Below are positions 11,850 through 21,786 of a stretch of DNA of 64,000 nucleotides, piece by piece. Every line of letters begins with the position of its first letter. Positions within the stretch are counted from its first letter, which is position 1. Source of the DNA: Pontivivens sp032464575 (GTDB lineage Bacteria; Pseudomonadota; Alphaproteobacteria; Rhodobacterales; Rhodobacteraceae); contig JAWDKM010000007.1 of NCBI GenBank assembly GCA_032464575.1, positions 186,001 to 250,000 of the forward strand. Direction: 5' to 3'. A model generated the notes under the pieces. That model had not been told where the DNA came from. It saw only the letters and a program-made list of their open reading frames with translations, and did not search any database. The translations under genes were made by a program, and so were the position numbers.

Positions 11850-13138
11850 GCGCACCCGAGACATCCCTGCACGAGCCCGCCGGTGGGGCCGAGCGCCGTG
11901 GCAGCCTCGCCGCACCCCTGCAATACGGCTATGTCGCCGGACCGTTGATAGGCGCGCTCTGGGGCCTGACCATGGCGGTCGTCGCGTGCGTCGTGGTGAG
12001 CTTCGCCACGGGGCAGGGGCTCGCACCCTCCGTGATCCCGTCGCTACTCTTCGGTGGATGGTTCGGCTTCCTCTGGCTGCCCGATGGCGGGCGGACGCAT
12101 GGGGCGCGGATCGGGATGACGGCGGCGCTGGCGCTGGTGCCGATCCTGTCCTTCATCGTGCTGCGTCCGGCCATCGCGCCTGCGCCGGGCACCGGCCCCG
12201 GCACCACGATCCTCGCCTGGGTGATCTTCGCGATCGCCACCGGCTGGCCGCTGACCCGCATCCTCGCGGGCCTCCCCTACGCCACAGCGACGCGGCACGA
12301 GTTCGAGGAGGCGGTGATCCGCTTCCTTACCGGCTTCGGCTACATCTTCTTCACCGCCATCGTCGCGATCCCGTTCTACGTGATGGTGATGACGAGCCTG
12401 AAGAACCAGCAGCAGCTCCTCCAGAACCCGCTCGACTTCACGATCGACCTCAGCCAGGGCTGGAGCCTCTTCCGCAGCTATTCCGAGCTCTTCTCCGACT
12501 TCAACTTCGGCACATACCTGATGACCTCGTTCGGGGTGTCGGTGGCGACGGTGATCCTGACCCTCCTCTTCAGCGTGCCGGGGGCCTATGCCGTCGCGCG
12601 GCTCAGGTTCGAGGGGCGGGCCGCGTTCTCGCGCTCGATCCTGCTGATCTACATGGTGCCGATGATCGTGCTGGCGCTGCCGATCTACATCGCGTTCTCG
12701 ATGACGGGGCTGCGTAACTCGCTGATCGGAATCGTCATGATCTACCCGGTCACGACGATCCCGGTGGCGCTCTACATGCTGCAAGGCTACTTCCGCGGCC
12801 TGCCCGCGGAGGTCGAGGAGGCGGGCCAGATGGACGGCCTCTCCCGCCTCGCGGTGATCTGGAAGATCACGCTGCCGCTCTCCCTGCCCGCACTGGCGAG
12901 CGTGTCGCTCTACGTCTTCATGATCGCGTGGAACGAGTTCCTGCTCGCCTTCATGCTGCTCGACGACCCGTCGAAGTTCACGCTGACCCGCGGAGTGGCG
13001 ATGCTGAACTCCTCCGAGGTGCCGCGCCAGCACCTGATGGCAGGCGCCGTGATCGCGACGGTCCCCGTCATGGTGCTGTTCCTCGGGCTGGAGCGGTTCA
13101 TGACCAAGGGCCTGACGGCTGGGTCGGTGAAGGGATGA
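11846..13138 (+). CDS. Carbohydrate ABC transporter permease with extended N-terminal membrane region
   Basis: MalG-type permease, 430 residues. The normal six-helix permease occupies about residues 150-430, with the EAA loop EEAGQMDGLSRLAVIWKITL. In front lies a region with about four hydrophobic segments (roughly 27-53, 60-74, 87-110 and 118-136) that ordinary MalG-type permeases of about 280 residues lack. The start overlaps the upstream permease stop (ATGA) after GGGAGGAGG. The extra helices may associate with the DUF11-bearing partner; that is inference. Confidence 0.87.
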   Translation: MSAPETSLHEPAGGAERRGSLAAPLQYGYVAGPLIGALWGLTMAVVACVVVSFATGQGLAPSVIPSLLFGGWFGFLWLPDGGRTHGARIGMTAALALVPILSFIVLRPAIAPAPGTGPGTTILAWVIFAIATGWPLTRILAGLPYATATRHEFEEAVIRFLTGFGYIFFTAIVAIPFYVMVMTSLKNQQQLLQNPLDFTIDLSQGWSLFRSYSELFSDFNFGTYLMTSFGVSVATVILTLLFSVPGAYAVARLRFEGRAAFSRSILLIYMVPMIVLALPIYIAFSMTGLRNSLIGIVMIYPVTTIPVALYMLQGYFRGLPAEVEEAGQMDGLSRLAVIWKITLPLSLPALASVSLYVFMIAWNEFLLAFMLLDDPSKFTLTRGVAMLNSSEVPRQHLMAGAVIATVPVMVLFLGLERFMTKGLTAGSVKG

Positions 13139-13255
13139 GGCGCGGTTCTGCATCGCAGAACGACAGGCTCCGGTGGAGCCTTTCGAGCGCCGAATGCGGC
13201 CCGCCCAAGCGGGTCGCCGGATGTCGATACTTAAGCGTCCCCCATCTAACCCTCC

Positions 13256-13350
13256 CGCCCGGCGGCACCGCCGGGCAGCGCCCGTCCGGGGCTACGCCCG
13301 TGATCCGGCGAAACTGTCCACCGGACAGTTTCCGGGAAGCCGGATCACCC
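13256..13350 (+). repeat. 95-bp dispersed repeat, copy 1
   Basis: This intergenic element matches, without gaps over 95 bases, the element at 23198-23292 in opposite orientation. It begins with a hairpin (CCCGGCGG-CA-CCGCCGGG) and contains GATCCGGCGAAACTGTCCAC and GGACAGTTTCCGGG, which form an inner inverted repeat (AAACTGTCC / GGACAGTTT). It sits inside the sugar operon between the second permease and the glycosidase. The rest of the 256-base gap holds no gene. Confidence 0.85.
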
Positions 13351-13394
13351 CGCCCCACAGGAGGGCGCTGCCCTCAGCCCTTCGAGACCACCCC

Positions 13395-14635
13395 ATGACC
13401 AGCGACCTCGACGCCACCGCCCGCGACATCCTCCGCGCCAATGACCGCGGCGGCTACACGATCCCGACCGCGGGGCTCTACCCCTACCAGTGGAACTGGG
13501 ACAGCGCGTTCGCCGCCTGGGGCTTTTCCACCTTCGAAATCGACCGCGCATGGACGGAGCTAGAGACGCTCTTCTCCGGCCAATGGGCCAACGGCATGGT
13601 GCCGCACATCCTGTTCCACAAGCCCGATCCGGGCTATTTCCCAGGCCCCGAGGTCTGGCAGAGCGGCACGACGCCGCCGACCTCCGGCATCTCCCAGCCG
13701 CCGGTCGCGGCCATCCTCGCGCGCCTAATCCATCAGCGCGACCCCGAGAACAGCCGCCTCGCCGCCCTCTACCCCAAGCTCCTCGCCTGGCACCGCTGGT
13801 GGCGGGAGCATCGCTGCACCCACGGCCCTGCCGCCGTCACCCACCCGTGGGAGTCCGGGCGCGACAACTGCCCGGAATGGGACCCCGGCATGGCCAACGT
13901 GGACGGCTCCAATGTCGGCGCCTACACCCGCCGCGACACGGGCCACGTCGACCCCTCCATGCGCCCGAAGAAGGAGGATTACGACCGCTACGTCGCCATC
14001 CTGCAGTTCGGCCGCGACCACGGCTGGGACCAGCGGGAGATCATCGCGAACGGCCCCTTCCTCATGGCCGACCCCGCCATGACCTTCATCCTGATCCGCG
14101 CCCACCGCGACCTGGCCGAGATCGCCCGCACCCTCGGCGAAGACCCGTCCGAGCCCGAGAGCTGGGCACGCGACCTCGAAGCCGCCCTGCCCGAGATCTG
14201 GAACGCCGACCTCCACTGCTACGACGCGCGCGACCTGCGCACCGGCACCTTCGCCGACACGCTCGGCTCCGGCGCCTTCCTCGCCTGGCTCGCCGGGATC
14301 GAGAACGGGGAGATGGAGCGGCGCCTCATGGCCTGCTGGGACGCCGTCCTCTACGGCATCCCGTCGAGCGATCCCGAGGGCCCCGCCTTCGACCCCCGCC
14401 GCTACTGGCGCGGGCCGACCTGGCCGGTGGTGAATGCCCTCATCGCCATGGGCTTCAGGGACGCGGGCCGCACTGCGGAGGAACGTCGCCTGCGCGACGA
14501 GACCGCGGCCCTCGTCACCCGGGGCGGCTTCTACGAATACTTCGACCCCACCGACGGCACGCCCTGCGGCGGGGACACCTTCACCTGGACCGCCGCCATC
14601 TGGCTCGGCTGGGCCTCCCCCTCGGCAGGAGACGC

Positions 14636-14639
<4 letters not shown>
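13395..14639 (+). CDS. GH63-like glycoside hydrolase (glucosyl-/mannosylglycerate-hydrolase-like)
   Basis: A cytoplasmic (alpha/alpha)6-barrel type glycosidase of 414 residues with no signal peptide. The conserved LYPYQWNWDSAFAAWG (Asp 36) near the N-terminus and GGFYEYFDP (Glu 381) with GGDTFTWTAAIWL at the C-terminus fit the GH63 group that includes bacterial mannosylglycerate and glucosylglycerate hydrolases. RYWRGPTWPVVNALIAMG is another family block. It lies between transporter permease and ATPase genes, so it likely hydrolyses the imported substrate. The exact glycoside is inference. The start was chosen after an intergenic repeat and gives the expected length. Confidence 0.75.
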
Positions 14640-15685
<1,046 letters not shown>

Positions 15686-15738
15686 ACGCGGCCCGCCCCC
15701 GCCTATCTCCCATCCAGCCTGCAAGGGAGGAAAACACC

Positions 15739-16038
15739 ATGGCGGAGATCGAGCTGGACGACATCGCGCGCGAGGAACAGGACGGCCGCGGCCGGTACGT
15801 CTGGAGCCTCGACGGGCTGGAGGCGGAACTGAGCTACACCATTACATCCGACACCCTGCGCATCGCCGACCATACCGGCGTACCCGATCCGCTACGCGGT
15901 TCCGGCATCGGCCTGAAGCTCGTCGAACGCCTCGTCCGTGATGCCCGGGCCGAGGGCTGGAAGATCATGCCGCTCTGCCCCTTCGTGAACGCCCAGCGCA
16001 AGAAGCACCCGGACTGGGCCGACGCCTTCTCGGTTTGA
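15739..16038 (+). CDS. Small GNAT-type N-acetyltransferase (YjdJ-like)
   Basis: A 99-residue single-domain protein. The core VPDPLRGSGIGLKLVERLVRDAR is the acetyl-CoA-binding GNAT motif A in the short YjdJ/GTNAT variant, followed by GWKIMPLCPFVNAQRKKHPDW, which is characteristic of this subfamily. The substrate is unknown. The ATG at 15739 has GGGAGGAAAACACC in front. It is 53 bases after the sugar ATPase and may be co-transcribed with it, although nothing links it functionally. Confidence 0.8.
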   Translation: MAEIELDDIAREEQDGRGRYVWSLDGLEAELSYTITSDTLRIADHTGVPDPLRGSGIGLKLVERLVRDARAEGWKIMPLCPFVNAQRKKHPDWADAFSV

Positions 16039-16160
16039 CAGGCTCTTGGGACACCCCGTCGCGATCCGAGCGTTGGGACAGGGACAACTTGGGCCGAGGC
16101 GGAAGGGAGCGTCGTCGGGATCGGACCCGCGCCGCTCCTGACCGAAGGCTCCCTCAATCG

Positions 16161-16730
16161 TCAGTCGCCGGACGCGGCCTCTTGCAGGGCCGCGATCTCC
16201 TCCGACGTGAAGCGCGGCGTGATGTATTGCGGACAGTTCCAGTCCAGCGCCGCGACCCGTACCACCATGGCGCCCTCGATGCGGCTCTCCAGACGGGAAC
16301 CTGCAAAGGGCGCGGCGAGGTCGGGCACATCGTCGGGCCCGACCCGCAGGGCATGGCCGTAGAGCTTGAGCCGCCGGCGGTTCGCATAGTCCATGAAGAA
16401 CAGCGCCACGCGGTCGTCGCCGTCGAGGTTCCCGGTCGTGACGTACTGGCGGTTGCCTCGGAACTCCGCAAAGCCCAGCGTTCCAGGGTCGAGGACCCGC
16501 ACGAAGCCACGCGGCCCGCCGCGATGCTGCATGTAGGGCCATCCGGTCTGAGAGACCGACGCGATGTAGAACGAGTCGCGCCCGGCGATGAAAGCCGCCT
16601 CAGCGGGTCCGACCTGGTCGGCGACCCTGGGACCGTCCTCGCCCCCTGCATAGCTCGCCCGACTGCCCGCAGCCTCCTGTCGGGCCTTTACTGCGTCGGT
16701 GAAGGCGATCTCGTGATACGCATGTGCCAT
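16161..16730 (-). CDS. Pyridoxamine 5'-phosphate oxidase family (FMN-binding split-barrel) protein
   Basis: A 189-residue flavin split-barrel protein. Recognisable blocks are FIAGRDSFYIASVSQTGWPY, MQHRGGPRGFVRVLD, NRQYVTTGNLDGDDRVALFF and a C-terminal CPQYITPRF. These place it in the PNPOx-like group that often acts on flavins or small oxidised substrates rather than in true B6 synthesis. It lies 32 bases after the MBL-fold gene and is probably in its operon, divergent from the LysR gene at 17825. Confidence 0.8.
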   Translation of the reverse strand: MAHAYHEIAFTDAVKARQEAAGSRASYAGGEDGPRVADQVGPAEAAFIAGRDSFYIASVSQTGWPYMQHRGGPRGFVRVLDPGTLGFAEFRGNRQYVTTGNLDGDDRVALFFMDYANRRRLKLYGHALRVGPDDVPDLAAPFAGSRLESRIEGAMVVRVAALDWNCPQYITPRFTSEEIAALQEAASGD

Positions 16731-16762
16731 CCTGTCGCTCCTTTTCTGCGGTCGGTGTCGGG

Positions 16763-17710
16763 TCAGGAGACCCAGTCGGCCGGCACCCATTCCAGGCGCC
16801 CGCGATCCGGCACGATGCGGCCGAGGCCGGGGAACGGCATGTGGGTGGCCGCCACAAGCGTCCCCTCTGCCGCAGCCTGCGCGAAGAACCTCTCGCGCAT
16901 CGCCTCGGCCGCGGCCGGGTCCTGCTCGAACACGAAGCCCGCCGCCGCCTGCGCCGGATGCACGACCGGGTGGACCAGCATGTCCGAGGCGATGACGAGG
17001 CTCTGGCCCGCATCCGATACGCGAACGCCCACATGGCCCGGCGTGTGCCCGGTCAGATCGACGATCTCCAGCCCCGAGACGATCTGCGTGGCCCCCTGCG
17101 TGCGCTGTAGCCCCGGATAAGCTGCCACCAGCGCGTCCGTGGCCTCGAAGCTGGACGACAGGAAGTCGGGTGCGGCCGCCCGGCGACCCGGATCGGTGAA
17201 GTAATCCACGTCCCGCCGGTCGACATAGACCTCGGCCTCGCGGAAGACCGCCGCCCCGCCGGCGAGCATTCCGGAGATGTGGTCGAAATGCGTATGCGTC
17301 AGGATCACCGCGTCGATCATCTCCGGTCTGATGCCGATCGCCGCGAGCGCCGCGGGCAGGCGGCCGGTGTTCTCCCCGATCATGCCGGCGGGGCCGGCAT
17401 CGACGAGGATCTTCCGGTCGCCCTCCTCGATCAGGTACTGCGTGAACCCCAGCCGCAGGTGGCCGTCGCGCGCCGCGCCCATCGTCTGCGCCGTCGCCGC
17501 CAGTTCCTCCGGTGCGACGCCGGTGAAGAAGTCGAACGGTGCGTCGTAGATGCCATCGGTGAGGAAGGTCACGGCGAAACGCCCGATCTCCAGACGGGCC
17601 GTGGGCGGCAGGATCCGCGCGCTCTGGGCAAGTGCGGCGCCGGATGACACGAGGGTCGCCAGCGGGGCGGCCAGCAGCCCGGCGGTGAAGCTTCTGCGCG
17701 TCGGGGTCAT
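16763..17710 (-). CDS. Tat-exported metallo-beta-lactamase-fold hydrolase
   Basis: A 315-residue MBL-fold protein with a twin-arginine signal (TPTRRSFTAGLLAAPLATL, cleaved near ALA-QSA). The metal-binding motif HTHFDH is present, with later metal ligands in LTGHTPGHVGV, ASDMLVHP and ATHMPFPG. It is therefore predicted to be a folded, metal-loaded periplasmic hydrolase. The substrate is unknown; relatives include quinoprotein-relay-like and lactonase-like enzymes. The start at 17710 is fixed by the Tat motif and the GGAGGTTCC site before it. Confidence 0.85.
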   Translation of the reverse strand: MTPTRRSFTAGLLAAPLATLVSSGAALAQSARILPPTARLEIGRFAVTFLTDGIYDAPFDFFTGVAPEELAATAQTMGAARDGHLRLGFTQYLIEEGDRKILVDAGPAGMIGENTGRLPAALAAIGIRPEMIDAVILTHTHFDHISGMLAGGAAVFREAEVYVDRRDVDYFTDPGRRAAAPDFLSSSFEATDALVAAYPGLQRTQGATQIVSGLEIVDLTGHTPGHVGVRVSDAGQSLVIASDMLVHPVVHPAQAAAGFVFEQDPAAAEAMRERFFAQAAAEGTLVAATHMPFPGLGRIVPDRGRLEWVPADWVS

Positions 17711-17782
17711 CGGTGGAACCTCCTTCTGATGCGATGATGTCAGGGTAGGCGTTGCATCGCCCGCGCAGCAGACGCATCGTTC

Positions 17783-17797
17783 GCAAGGCATCATTGC
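17783..17797. promoter_or_regulatory. Possible LysR-type binding dyad
   Basis: GCAA-N7-TTGC in the 114-base gap between the MBL-fold gene and the divergent LysR gene is a dyad of the spacing often bound by LysR-type regulators. It is a short pattern and could be chance. Confidence 0.25.
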
Positions 17798-17824
17798 ACC
17801 AAGTGGAAGGTTGCGACGGGACCC

Positions 17825-18715
17825 ATGGACCGGTTGCGAGACATCGAGGTCTTCCTCGCCATCGCCCGGGCAGGCAGCCTCGCAGGGGCCGCACGGCGGC
17901 TTCACATGTCAGCCCCGGCGGTTACCCGCGCGCTCGGCCGGCTTGAGGACCGGCTGGGAACCGCGCTGATCCTGCGCACCAGCCGCAGCCTCTCGCTGAC
18001 CCCCGCCGGGGAGACCTATGCCCGCCACGCCCGCACCGTCGTAGACGCCTTCGACACGGCCGACGCCGCGGTGACGCACTCCGCCCGAACGCTCCGGGGC
18101 ACCCTGACCGTCACAGCGCCCCTGATGTTCGGCCGCCTCGCCGTCGCACCGACGCTGGCCAGCTTCTGCGCCACCTATCCGGAAGTAAGCGGCCGGCTGA
18201 TCCTGCTCGACCGCGTGACCCGGTTCCTCGACGAGGGGATCGATCTCGGCATCCGCATCGGGCAGCTTCCGGACTCCAGCCTGATCGCGCACCGCCTCGG
18301 CACGGTGCGCCAGCGGCTGGTGGCGAGCCCCGGCTACCTCGACCGCTTCGGCGTGCCCGCCGCACCCGAGGCGCTGCACGCACACCGGCTGATCGCCTTC
18401 ACCGGCCAACTGCGCGAGGGTCGGGCCCGGCTGACGGACGGCCGGACGATCCTCTACGTACCGGTCCATATCGAAGTGGACTGTGCCGCGACCGCCGTCG
18501 CGCTGGCGGCCTCGGGCGCCGGCATCACGATCTGCTACTCCTACCAGTGCGCCGAGGAGATCGCGCGCGGCGAGCTGACCCCGGTGCTCGAGGAGGTCAT
18601 GCCTGACCCGGTGCCGGTGCAGTTCGTCTGGCCCGAGCGCCCCTTCGAAAGCATCCTCGTGCGTGCCTATGTCGACCACGCCGCGGATGGCATCCAGGCG
18701 CGGCTGAGCCGCTGA
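17825..18715 (+). CDS. LysR-family transcriptional regulator
   Basis: A 296-residue regulator with an N-terminal winged helix (residues 1-60; AGAARRLHMSAPAVTRALGR is the HTH) and a C-terminal LysR substrate-binding domain (from about 88; LTVTAPLMFGRLAVAPTLASF). It is divergent from the MBL-fold/PNPOx pair, which is the standard arrangement for the regulator of that operon. The effector is unknown. Confidence 0.85.
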   Translation: MDRLRDIEVFLAIARAGSLAGAARRLHMSAPAVTRALGRLEDRLGTALILRTSRSLSLTPAGETYARHARTVVDAFDTADAAVTHSARTLRGTLTVTAPLMFGRLAVAPTLASFCATYPEVSGRLILLDRVTRFLDEGIDLGIRIGQLPDSSLIAHRLGTVRQRLVASPGYLDRFGVPAAPEALHAHRLIAFTGQLREGRARLTDGRTILYVPVHIEVDCAATAVALAASGAGITICYSYQCAEEIARGELTPVLEEVMPDPVPVQFVWPERPFESILVRAYVDHAADGIQARLSR

Positions 18716-18759
18716 ACGTCACGGGCACCGCCATCGCGCATGAAGCGTTCGGCCGATCG

Positions 18760-19250
18760 CTAGCGCTCCCGCTCGCGGACGATACTCTCGATGAACGCGC
18801 GTTGCTCCGCGGTGTCGGGGACAGGGACGCCGCGGCACCGCGTGACGAGGTCCACCGCGCGCGCGGCCGAGCCGACGAAGGGAGCGAGCACGCAGCACAC
18901 CAACATGCCGGACCGTCCGATCCCCGCCCGGCAGTGCACCGCCACGCCCTGCCCGGCCTCCAGCCGGTCCGTTACGGTAGCGATCAACGCCCCGAAACCG
19001 GCCTGGTCCGGCAGCCCCCGATCACGGATCGGAAAGCACATGAACATCATCCCGGCATCGCGACAGCGCGCCTCCTCGGCGTCGGGACCCAGTTCCCCCG
19101 CCTTGCCTGGCTCCAGCATCGAGACGACGACATCGACGCCCCGCGACCGGTAGTGCGCCATGTCCTCCGCCACCACTCGGCCGACGGGCGCGGCATGATG
19201 AACAACCGTCCGGGAAGCGCTGCATCGATGGGATAGATGGAAGGTTTCAT
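18760..19250 (-). pseudogene. Dual-specificity-phosphatase-like gene interrupted by a one-base frameshift
   Basis: The catalytic half is in one frame (stop at 18760): VAVHCRAGIGRSGMLVCCV contains the Cys-based phosphatase loop HCxxGxxRS. The family's N-terminus, MKPSIYPIDAALPGRLFIMP, is in another frame starting at 19250 with CCGCTTTC upstream. The frames fit if one base is restored at about 19172/19173: GAGTGG-CTG-GCGGAG would read EWLAE and join both halves. There is no slippery heptamer. It is either a recent pseudogene or a sequence error. The catalytic frame alone could also be read from an earlier upstream start, but then the N-terminus does not look like the family. Confidence 0.7.
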
Positions 19251-19315
19251 CGAACCGCTTTCCTGCATCCGGCCGGCGGAGCCGCCACGGGGACACGCCG
19301 CACGTCACAAAACTA

Positions 19316-20488
19316 TCACATGGCGCCCCTGCGCGCCGCATAGCGGGCCGCGGCCACTCCGGCCCAGCGCCCCGTCGCGATGCAGGCCGTCAGCAGATAG
19401 CCGCCGGTCGGGGCCTCCCAGTCCAGCATTTCTCCCGCGCAGAACGTACCGGGCCGGTCGATCAGCATCAGGCCATCGTCGAGCCGCGCGAAGGGCACAC
19501 CTCCGGCGACCGAGATCGCCTCGTCCAGTGGCCTCGGTCGGATCAGACGCAGGGGCGTCGCCTTGATCCGGGCGGCCAGCGCCTCGGGGTCGGACGGCAG
19601 GGGACCGCCTTCACGCAGCAATGCGGCCTTCACGCCCTCGATACCGGTGGACTTGCGCAACCAGTTGGCGACGCTCTCCTTCCGCCGCGGCCGCCGCAGC
19701 CGGTCCACCAGCTTCGCAACCCCCGCGCGGGGGGCGAGGTCGAGCATCGTCACCACGCCATCCGCCGTCATCGCGTCCCGCAGCGGTGCGGACAGCGCGT
19801 AGATCGCCGAACCCTCGACACCGTCTTCGGTGACCACGAACTCCCCCTCGACCCGATGCTCCCGGCACCGCAATGCCACTCCCTTTACGGGCGCCCCGGC
19901 CCAGCGCGCCATATGCACCGACCAGTCCACGTCGAAGCCCATATTGGCGGGGCGGAAGGGCACGAGCGGACCACCCAGTACCCCGGCCCACGCGCCATCC
20001 GCCCCCAGCCGCGCCCAGCTCGCGCCGCCCATGGCGAGCACTATGGCCCGTCCCGGCACCTCCTGCTCACCATCAGGCGTCTCGAACCGCCCGCCACCCA
20101 GCCAGCGCCACCGGGTCCGGAACTCCACCCCCTGCGCCTCCAGCCGCGCGAGCCACGCGCGCAGCAGCGGGGAGCCCTTCATCGCCACCGGAAAGACCCG
20201 GCCGGAGGAGCCGGTGAAGACCTCCTGCCCCAGCCCGCGCGCCCAGCCCTGTACCGCCGCGGCATCGAAGGCCCGCAGCATCGGCGCCAACTCCGCGCGT
20301 CCACAGGTCGCGATCAACTCGTCGGGCGAAGCGTCCTTCGTCAGGTTCAGCCCCGACTTGCCCGCCATCAGGAACTTCCGCCCGACGCTCGGCTTCTGCT
20401 CCGCAACCAGCACACGCGCGCCGGCTGCACTCGCCACCTCCGCCGCCGCGAGGCCCGCGGGGCCGCCGCCGACCACCAGCACGTCCAT
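19316..20488 (-). CDS. HI0933/TIGR03862-type NAD(P)/FAD-dependent flavoprotein
   Basis: A 390-residue flavoprotein. The N-terminus is a dinucleotide fold (VLVVGGGPAGLAAAEVASAA), followed by VGRKFLMAGKSGLNLT, the HI0933 signature, and ends with FCAGEMLDWEAPTGGYLLTACIATG, which binds the flavin in this family. The reaction is not established; related proteins are annotated as aminoacetone-oxidase-like or BaiN-like. The start shares one base with the stop of the outer-membrane protein gene upstream (TGATG), so the two are translationally coupled. Confidence 0.85.
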   Translation of the reverse strand: MDVLVVGGGPAGLAAAEVASAAGARVLVAEQKPSVGRKFLMAGKSGLNLTKDASPDELIATCGRAELAPMLRAFDAAAVQGWARGLGQEVFTGSSGRVFPVAMKGSPLLRAWLARLEAQGVEFRTRWRWLGGGRFETPDGEQEVPGRAIVLAMGGASWARLGADGAWAGVLGGPLVPFRPANMGFDVDWSVHMARWAGAPVKGVALRCREHRVEGEFVVTEDGVEGSAIYALSAPLRDAMTADGVVTMLDLAPRAGVAKLVDRLRRPRRKESVANWLRKSTGIEGVKAALLREGGPLPSDPEALAARIKATPLRLIRPRPLDEAISVAGGVPFARLDDGLMLIDRPGTFCAGEMLDWEAPTGGYLLTACIATGRWAGVAAARYAARRGAM

Positions 20489-21783
20489 CAGAAGGACCGC
20501 GTCAGCGTCAGCTCCGCCCCGTAGGCGTCGAAGTCGAAGATCGGGACGTTCGAATTTTGCCGCGTGTAGGTCAGGCTCACCCGCGGCGCGATCCCCCGGA
20601 ACTGCAACCGGCTCGACAGGGCGGAGAGGCGGACACGGGTGATCCGGTCCTCCCGCCGATCGCCGAGGCCGACGAAGTCCTCATCGTAGTTGCGCGCGAC
20701 GTATTCCACCTGTCCGTCGACCACGAGGCCATTGGCGAACTGCCGCGCCGCGCCCAGCACCACGCCGCGCCCGCCAAAGCTGTTGAAGTCGGTATCGGCC
20801 CGCGTGTCCTCGACGATCACGCCGCCGCTCACACTGACATTCGAGGCGACGGCGTGGCGCAGCGTGAACTCCAGATCGCGCACCAGCCGGTCGTCGCTCC
20901 GCTCGAATTCCCGGTCGGCGAAGGCGAACTCGGCATCCGCGAGCCAACGCGGCGCCAGCGGATAGCGCGCGGCCACCCGGCCGCCCTGGCTGGTATCTGA
21001 CAGCTCGCCATCCACGTCGCGGCGGTCCGTCACCAGCTCCAGCGTCAGGCGCCGCAGCGGCGGGCCGAACTGGATGCCGCCCCGCAAGGTGAAGATGCGG
21101 TTGTCGAATTCGGAGCCCGGAAACTCGTTGAACTGCGCCCCCGTCGCGAAAAAGAGCTGCCGTTCGCGCCCGATCGGCTGGGCGAAGATCCCCGTCCCGC
21201 CATAGCTCAGCCCCACGCCCGACTGCTCGGTATTCTCGATCTCGAAGGGCAGGCCGAACAGGCGGATCGTGTCGGTGGACGCCCCGTTGGAGAAGTTGGT
21301 CGACGGCGCGATCGTCACGAAACCGGTGAAGCTGAAACGGTTGTCGCGCTCCAGAAGGTCGATCGCGCTCTCGAACTGCTCCCGCTCTGCAGCACTGCTC
21401 GCGCTTTCCGCCAGGATGCCGAGGTGATACTCCGCCGCGTCGCGCTGCCCGTCCAGCGCCAGCGTCTGCGCCAGCTCGAACCGCGCGCCGCGGATGTCGG
21501 GACGCTCGGTGACGATCTGGCGGAGCAGCGTGATCGCATCCTCCAGCCGCCCGCCCTCGCGGAAGATGATCGCCTGATAGAACGCGGCCTCGTAGCCCAG
21601 ATCCCCCCGGTCGAAGCGGGAGGCGGCGAGCAGCGTCTGCGCCGCGTCGTAGTTCTCCTGCACGATAGCCGCACGGATCACGGCCATCTGCTGCTCCTGG
21701 CTCAGATCCTCATAAGCCAGCTGCGCGGCAGCCGGCAGGGCCACCAGGACGAGGAGGGCAAGCGCCCTCAGAACCGCAAACAC
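20488..21783 (-). CDS. Outer-membrane TPR/beta-barrel protein (surface lipoprotein assembly modifier-like, DUF560)
   Basis: A 431-residue protein with a signal peptide (residues 1-20, ending AAA-QLAYEDL). A helical TPR-like domain follows (about 30-145, with repeats such as YDAAQTLLAASRFDRGDLGY), then a C-terminal part of alternating beta strands ending in LTLTRSF, a terminal Phe typical of BAM substrates. This layout is that of Slam/DUF560 proteins. Whether it exports a surface lipoprotein is unknown, and no obvious lipoprotein client lies beside it. Confidence 0.75.
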   Translation of the reverse strand: MFAVLRALALLVLVALPAAAQLAYEDLSQEQQMAVIRAAIVQENYDAAQTLLAASRFDRGDLGYEAAFYQAIIFREGGRLEDAITLLRQIVTERPDIRGARFELAQTLALDGQRDAAEYHLGILAESASSAAEREQFESAIDLLERDNRFSFTGFVTIAPSTNFSNGASTDTIRLFGLPFEIENTEQSGVGLSYGGTGIFAQPIGRERQLFFATGAQFNEFPGSEFDNRIFTLRGGIQFGPPLRRLTLELVTDRRDVDGELSDTSQGGRVAARYPLAPRWLADAEFAFADREFERSDDRLVRDLEFTLRHAVASNVSVSGGVIVEDTRADTDFNSFGGRGVVLGAARQFANGLVVDGQVEYVARNYDEDFVGLGDRREDRITRVRLSALSSRLQFRGIAPRVSLTYTRQNSNVPIFDFDAYGAELTLTRSF

Positions 21784-21786
21784 CCC

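Noticed and set aside
19160..19180. Programmed ribosomal frameshift in the phosphatase gene
   Set aside because: No slippery heptamer, downstream stimulatory stem or stop codon at the shift site; a deletion or sequence error is simpler.
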